Below, in pieces: positions 6,673 to 9,977 of a DNA stretch of 9,977 bases; position 1 is the stretch's first letter; every line of letters begins with the position of its first letter. The translations under genes and the position numbers were made by a program. The stretch is from Bacteroidales bacterium (GTDB lineage Bacteria > Bacteroidota > Bacteroidia > Bacteroidales > NBLH01). Where the stretch lies: the NCBI GenBank assembly GCA_026988445.1, contig JALSLF010000483.1:1-9977 (forward strand), read 5' to 3'. Below the pieces are notes generated by a model that did no database searches, was not told the DNA's origin, and was given only the letters and a program-made list of their open reading frames with translations.

Positions 6673-6954
6673 TCAACCTCCTGCAACAGCAGGGAAAATT
6701 GAAATTGTGGTATCTTTATCAATGAGTGTTTCTAATTTTTGAAGGTGAAGAACGTTTACTCCGTCTAATAAAATAATAACGCCGGGTATAAGTTTATTGT
6801 TTCGGATAAGTTTTTTAACTAAATCGTAATTTATTGATTCTGAAACTATTTTTAACATATCTAAAACTGTAACCGGTTTATCAATATTAATGTCAATAAC
6901 TTTCAAACCAGTTGAAAGGCGAATGGTTGCAAAAAGCTTTATGGATAATTTCAT
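6673..6954 (-). CDS. MoaD/ThiS family ubiquitin-like sulfur carrier, probably for the tungsten pterin cofactor
   Basis: This 93-residue protein has the beta-grasp sulfur-carrier pattern. It opens MKLSIKLFATIR, has a central IILLDGVNVLHLQ strand-turn, then ISIFPAVAGG, ending exactly in the Gly-Gly (92-93) that is adenylated and thiocarboxylated. MoaD proteins donate sulfur to precursor Z to make the pyranopterin dithiolene, while ThiS does so for thiamine. The same-strand aldehyde ferredoxin oxidoreductase gene just upstream in transcription order, a pairing commonly seen in AOR loci, points to a dedicated MoaD for the tungsten bis-pyranopterin cofactor. No MoaE or MoeB partner is in the window. 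A BrnT-BrnA pair and a terminator separate it from aor, so it may have its own promoter in the 149-bp gap after brnA; none was recognised. Confidence 0.85.
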   Translation of the reverse strand: MKLSIKLFATIRLSTGLKVIDINIDKPVTVLDMLKIVSESINYDLVKKLIRNNKLIPGVIILLDGVNVLHLQKLETLIDKDTTISIFPAVAGG

Positions 6955-7103
6955 CAGATTATTTTTATAGTTTTCTTTTTTATAAATTTATAATCAGGAG
7001 TAAAACATGTAAGGTACATTTATTACAACATGCTATTTATTAATTCATGCACACTCTGACATACTTGCTGCATTGAATAACTTCCTTAATAAATATTCCT
7101 ATA

Positions 7104-7487
7104 TCACAAACTTGCTTTTTTAGGAATATTTTTTACTGTTTCATAAAAATTTTTAATTAGTTTATACATAAGTTTGTCTATATCAACCTTTTCTTTTGTT
7201 ATCCAATCTTTTATTTCTTTATCTACCGGAATAGAGGCTTTAATATTCCATACAATTTTTCCGTTTTTTAAATCTTCTTCTGTAATATCAGGGTCATCGC
7301 TAAAATTAGTAGTTATATCATCATAATATATTAACTCATCAGGAACCTTAATTTTGTTTTTACCTAAAAGAATTGCTTGTAAAGCTTCTATTTTTTCTTC
7401 GTTAAAAACTACTTTATAATCAGATAAATCTTTGCCTGCTTCAAGCAATTTTATAGCTTCTTTTTGATTTATAATTTTAGTTCCCAT
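7104..7487 (-). CDS. brnA: BrnA-type antitoxin, with an unusually long N-terminal region
   Basis: This 127-residue protein begins 7 bp after brnT ends, the classic toxin-then-antitoxin order of BrnT-BrnA modules. The antitoxin-like part is C-terminal: DDPDITEEDLKNG (about 64-76), then VWNIKASIPVDKEIKDWI and a helix pair (about 79-117), resembling the DNA-binding dimerisation region of BrnA. In known modules this protein neutralises BrnT and represses the operon. The first 60 or so residues (KEAIKLLEAGKDLSDYKVVF and onward) extend beyond a typical BrnA of about 80-100 residues. I do not recognise a domain there. The start at 7487 follows from the tight spacing and because no internal Met precedes the conserved part. 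The antitoxin call depends largely on the neighbouring brnT. Confidence 0.75.
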   Translation of the reverse strand: MGTKIINQKEAIKLLEAGKDLSDYKVVFNEEKIEALQAILLGKNKIKVPDELIYYDDITTNFSDDPDITEEDLKNGKIVWNIKASIPVDKEIKDWITKEKVDIDKLMYKLIKNFYETVKNIPKKASL

Positions 7488-7494
7488 AATTTTT

Positions 7495-7764
7495 TTATTT
7501 ACTGTTATACTCTTTACGTTCTTTTTTACTTGCTCTTCGTGCAGAAATAATTCTTATAGCTTCATTTCTAATTGTATAAATAACTGAAATGATAACTCCA
7601 TATACTTTCCCAATTATTTTCCATCTGCTTTCGCCATAATCTTTACGTAAATCAGGTGCTATTAGGTTATCTTCATCATTGAAAACTTTTTGGGCATCAC
7701 TAAAATCAATCCCTTGTTTCTTTAAGTTGGATTTATTTTTATTTTCATCCCATTCAAATTTCAT
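7495..7764 (-). CDS. brnT: BrnT family ribonuclease toxin
   Basis: BrnT is a RelE-like ribosome-independent ribonuclease that blocks translation until neutralised by BrnA. The 89-residue protein has the family pattern throughout. It opens with MKFEWDENKNKSNLKKQGIDF, the WDxxK...N..K..G..F signature. AQKVFND (24-30) and DYGESRW (42-48), which matches the gE.R block, follow. Next come IGKVYGVIISVIYTIR and the C-terminal RIISARRASKKERKEY. The start is the ATG at 7762-7764. A 31-residue longer reading begins in the aor terminator and adds non-homologous sequence, so it is rejected. The gene lies about 100 bp after aor with a strong hairpin between them, indicating separate transcription with brnA. 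All conserved segments are present and the frame is intact, so it is probably functional. Confidence 0.9.
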   Translation of the reverse strand: MKFEWDENKNKSNLKKQGIDFSDAQKVFNDEDNLIAPDLRKDYGESRWKIIGKVYGVIISVIYTIRNEAIRIISARRASKKERKEYNSK

Positions 7765-7800
7765 AGTTTGTTCCTTATAACTGAACCATATAATTATGTT

Positions 7801-7841
7801 TATAAATAAAATACGGCAAAGAAATAAATTTCTTTGCCGTA
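7801..7841 (-). terminator. Intrinsic terminator after the aldehyde ferredoxin oxidoreductase gene
   Basis: On the minus strand a perfect 13-bp stem TACGGCAAAGAAA / TTTCTTTGCCGTA (7812-7824 with 7829-7841) closes a 4-nt loop. It is followed directly by TTTTATTTATA. It begins 22 nt after the aor stop codon. Stem, tight loop and T-rich tail all fit rho-independent termination of aor. It lies 48 bp before the brnT start, insulating the toxin-antitoxin pair. Confidence 0.8.
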
Positions 7842-7863
7842 AAGTTACAAAAAACACAGAAAA

Positions 7864-9669
7864 TTATACAATTCCCAGTTCTTTTAATTTTTCTTGTGTT
7901 GGTTTACCATCTTCTGTCCAACCACGTTCTTTATAGTAATCGCCCAGCATAGACGAAAGCCTGTGGGTGTTTCCTGCGCTGGGTCCAGCCGGAATTTTAT
8001 CGTTAAGAAGTCGTTTGGGTAAAGTATCCAAACTTGTATCAATACCTGCGCGCAAATTAAATTCTCTCTCTAAATTCCAAATACGTTCGCCGGCTTTCAT
8101 CATTTCATCTAATGTCCATCCAAAACCGGTTGCATTGTTTAACATATTTAAATAATCTTCCGGCGTAAGTGCAAATTCAGTAAATACACACAGTCCTGCT
8201 GAATCAACTATCGCGGTAAGTTCTTGCGAATCTTTTACATGTTTAGCTTTACCTTCGTTTTGTTGAGGGTCTAACTTTTCAGGAATACCCAATACTTCAG
8301 GAGAAATTAAATAGGCACGTGTATGGTCAGCACCTCTGTTGTTGGTAGCATAGGCTAATCCTTGTCCTTGAACAGCACGTGGGTCGTATGCAGGAATTTC
8401 TTGTTTTTTAACGGTCATTGAATATTCAGGATGTCCGTAACTTTCTGCCATGCGGTATGAGCCCATGGCTAACTTATCGCCAATACCTTCTCGGTATGCC
8501 ATTAATTTTGTGTAATAAATAATTGCCTCGCCGCTACCAAATTTTAATTCAGGCCCGGGTCCCAGCTCTTCTTTTTTAATAATACCGCGTTCGTATAATT
8601 CCATGGCTGTGCCTACGGTAACCCCAGCCGAAATAGTGTCCATACCCAAATTATTACACATAAATCCGGCGCGAGTAATAGATATTAAATCATTTACGCC
8701 ACAATGCGGACCGTATGCCCAACCTGTTTCATATTCAGGCCCTTCGCCTTCTGCACCATCGGGCAAAGTAACTTTTCGTCCACATGCTATCGGACATGCA
8801 TAACAAGCTACATTTTTGATTAAATAGCCTTTTTCAACCAATGCTTCACCCGACATTTCGTCAACTCCTTCAAAAACCGATTCTTGAAAATTCCGGGTGG
8901 GATAGCCACCTAATTCATTAATGATATTATCCAAAACTTTGGTGCCTAAGGCAGGTAAACCTTCCCCTGTTACTCCGTTTTCACGAATGGTTTTAATGTT
9001 GGCTTTAACAACAGCTTTAAATTCTTCGGGTGCATCAAGCGGAGTTTTAAATTTACCGCTGGCAACCACTACTGCTTTTAGCAATTTACTGCCCATTACC
9101 GCACCTACACCGGTTCTTCCGGCAGCGCGGGTTTTTTCGTTTATAATGGCAGCAAACATAACCAAGTTTTCGCCGGCAGGTCCTATACAAGCCACATTGG
9201 CTGTTTTATGTCCCGATTCGGCAACTAAAATATCTGTTGTATCTTCAGTTCCTTTTCCCCAAACATGCGATGCATCTCTCAATTCAATGGTTTGGTCATC
9301 TATAAATAAATAAGTCGGCTTATCCGCTTTACCTTCAAAAATTATCATATCATAACCGGTGGCTTTGAATTTAGCACCAAAAAATCCACCTGAATTACTG
9401 GATGCGATTCCTCCCGTTAGCGGTCCTTTGGTAATGACCATATACCTGCCACCGGTTGGTGCGTTGGTTAAACTTAATGGTCCGGTTGCAAAAATTAACT
9501 TATTTTCCGGAGATAAAGGATCTACTTTGGGATCTACTTCATCAAAGAAAATTTTGGATGCTAACCCCCGACCTCCCAGATATTGCTTTGCCAATTCTTT
9601 TGGAAATTCTTCCTTTTTTATTGATTTGTTACTTAGATTTACTCTAAGAATCTTTCCCATGTATGCCAT
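7864..9669 (-). CDS. aor: Tungsten-type aldehyde:ferredoxin oxidoreductase
   Basis: The enzyme oxidises aldehydes to carboxylic acids, passing electrons to ferredoxin. It uses a tungsten (possibly molybdenum) bis-pyranopterin and one [4Fe-4S] cluster, and is cytoplasmic and oxygen-sensitive. The 601-residue protein has normal family length. The N-terminal domain opens GKILRVNLS, continues YLGGRGLASKIFFDE (30-44), and holds cofactor-binding blocks such as ATGPLSLTNAPTGGRYMV and RTGVGAVMGSKLLKAV. The cluster ligands are ACYACPIACG (C289, C292, C296) plus C494 in DSAGLCVFT. These sit one residue from, or level with, the Pyrococcus furiosus AOR positions I remember. Active-site candidates are the PEYET glutamates (E312/E314) and H449 in GADHTRAY. 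The start at 9669 (MAYMGKIL) is preferred, though 9660 is possible. A MoaD-like gene nearby fits cofactor supply. The aldehyde substrate cannot be inferred. Confidence 0.95.
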   Translation of the reverse strand: MAYMGKILRVNLSNKSIKKEEFPKELAKQYLGGRGLASKIFFDEVDPKVDPLSPENKLIFATGPLSLTNAPTGGRYMVITKGPLTGGIASSNSGGFFGAKFKATGYDMIIFEGKADKPTYLFIDDQTIELRDASHVWGKGTEDTTDILVAESGHKTANVACIGPAGENLVMFAAIINEKTRAAGRTGVGAVMGSKLLKAVVVASGKFKTPLDAPEEFKAVVKANIKTIRENGVTGEGLPALGTKVLDNIINELGGYPTRNFQESVFEGVDEMSGEALVEKGYLIKNVACYACPIACGRKVTLPDGAEGEGPEYETGWAYGPHCGVNDLISITRAGFMCNNLGMDTISAGVTVGTAMELYERGIIKKEELGPGPELKFGSGEAIIYYTKLMAYREGIGDKLAMGSYRMAESYGHPEYSMTVKKQEIPAYDPRAVQGQGLAYATNNRGADHTRAYLISPEVLGIPEKLDPQQNEGKAKHVKDSQELTAIVDSAGLCVFTEFALTPEDYLNMLNNATGFGWTLDEMMKAGERIWNLEREFNLRAGIDTSLDTLPKRLLNDKIPAGPSAGNTHRLSSMLGDYYKERGWTEDGKPTQEKLKELGIV

Positions 9670-9719
9670 AAGTCTATTGATTTAAGTTAATAATGCATAC
9701 AAGTTAGTGATTATAAAAA

Positions 9720-9743
9720 CAAATGTCAATATGTAAACATTTG
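9720..9743. promoter_or_regulatory. Inverted repeat CAAATGT-N10-ACATTTG upstream of aor
   Basis: CAAATGT (9720-9726) and ACATTTG (9737-9743) are perfect 7-bp inverted complements with a 10-bp spacer, so their centres lie 17 bp apart. They start 51 bp upstream of the aor start codon. Spacing and position suit a dimeric regulator's operator. No specific regulator is recognised, and A/T richness makes chance occurrence possible. Confidence 0.4.
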
Positions 9744-9821
9744 CATATCGCCTTTATTATCAATGATTTAGTGATAAATGCTTGTTTGTCAGTATTTTAT
9801 TTTGAATGCCGCCGGTTGCTA

Positions 9822-9838
9822 TTTAGAATCATTCTAAA
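9822..9838. promoter_or_regulatory. Fur/PerR-like 7-1-7 palindrome
   Basis: TTTAGAATCATTCTAAA is a perfect 8-1-8 inverted repeat. Its core TTAGAAT-C-ATTCTAA has the 7-1-7 geometry of Fur-superfamily boxes and differs from the Bacillus PerR consensus TTATAATnATTATAA at one base per half. It lies 153 bp upstream of aor. More likely it serves an unseen plus-strand gene right of the window. The regulator assignment is inference from geometry. Confidence 0.45.
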
Positions 9839-9873
9839 ATATTTGTTTGGGGATAAAATTAACAGCTTTCTTA

Positions 9874-9887
9874 TTGATATTTATCAA
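9874..9887. promoter_or_regulatory. FNR/CRP-family binding site TTGAT-N4-ATCAA
   Basis: TTGATATTTATCAA is an exact match to the FNR/CRP-superfamily half-site arrangement. A possible plus-strand -7 element TATCTTTA (9926-9933, one mismatch from TAnnTTTG) lies downstream. It would put the site roughly 60 bp before a start near 9940, a known activating position. The target may be a rightward gene outside the window; control of aor, 205 bp away on the other strand, is also possible. Confidence 0.5.
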
Positions 9888-9977
9888 ACATGATTATTGT
9901 CATTTTTTCACAATTCACGGCACTATATCTTTACACAATAAAAAAATACTAAAGCATATTTTTAACCATTTATCTTA

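Noticed and set aside
7765..7857. Longer N-terminus for BrnT
   Set aside because: It would start inside the aor terminator hairpin, and family members begin at the MKFEWD-type opening.
8921..9685. Several plus-strand open frames antisense to aor (also 7967-8155 and 8603-8803)
   Set aside because: They are shadows of the strongly conserved aor coding sequence.
9710..9729. TTGACA and TATAAT on the minus strand upstream of aor
   Set aside because: They are only 8 bp apart, far from the 16-18 bp needed, and sigma70-type boxes are not expected in this phylum.

Overview
The window looks like a chromosomal segment from an AT-rich member of the Bacteroidota. Four things suggest this. The Mrp protein has the phylum-typical FTPAELPENK loop in place of CxxC. 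Several upstream regions carry TTG / TAnnTTTG promoter elements rather than sigma70 boxes. Shine-Dalgarno sequences are scarce. A PDDEXK_2/Rpn-type nuclease gene is present. Genus cannot be given from this sequence. The presence of a tungsten-type aldehyde:ferredoxin oxidoreductase suggests an anaerobic or facultatively anaerobic lifestyle.

Layout, left to right. A PD-(D/E)XK (Rpn/transposase-associated) nuclease gene (80-937, +) is followed by a convergent aspartate-semialdehyde dehydrogenase gene, asd (1135-2124, -), with a good Bacteroidota-type promoter. Next is an iron-sulfur assembly pair on the minus strand, mrp/apbC (2670-3800) followed by a NifU-C-terminal-type Nfu scaffold (2328-2597). 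A perfect 11-bp hairpin ends 14 nt before the nfu start codon. The pgeF/YfiH laccase-domain gene (4007-4771, +) diverges from mrp. Between the converging ends of pgeF and the next gene lies a GC-rich intergenic element (about 4829-5060) made of consecutive stem-loops, which I judge to be a structured repeat or RNA. A tri-haem c-type cytochrome lipoprotein built from three tandem domains follows (5077-6231, -). After it come 441 bp without a recognisable gene.

The right third is an aldehyde ferredoxin oxidoreductase locus on the minus strand. In transcription order it holds aor (7864-9669), a strong hairpin terminator, a BrnT-BrnA toxin-antitoxin pair (7495-7764 and 7104-7487), and a MoaD/ThiS-like sulfur carrier (6673-6954). 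The sulfur carrier plausibly serves synthesis of the pyranopterin cofactor used by AOR. The toxin-antitoxin pair appears to be wedged between the enzyme gene and its cofactor gene.

The last 308 bp (9670-9977) contain no gene but hold several inverted repeats. Among them are a perfect FNR/CRP-type TTGAT-N4-ATCAA site and a Fur/PerR-like 7-1-7 palindrome. They would suit redox or metal control of aor, or more likely of an unseen rightward gene beyond the window. No tRNA, rRNA, CRISPR array or complete insertion sequence was recognised. The best candidates for something undescribed are the structured element at 4829-5060, the hairpin at the nfu start, and the extended BrnA in the aor locus.
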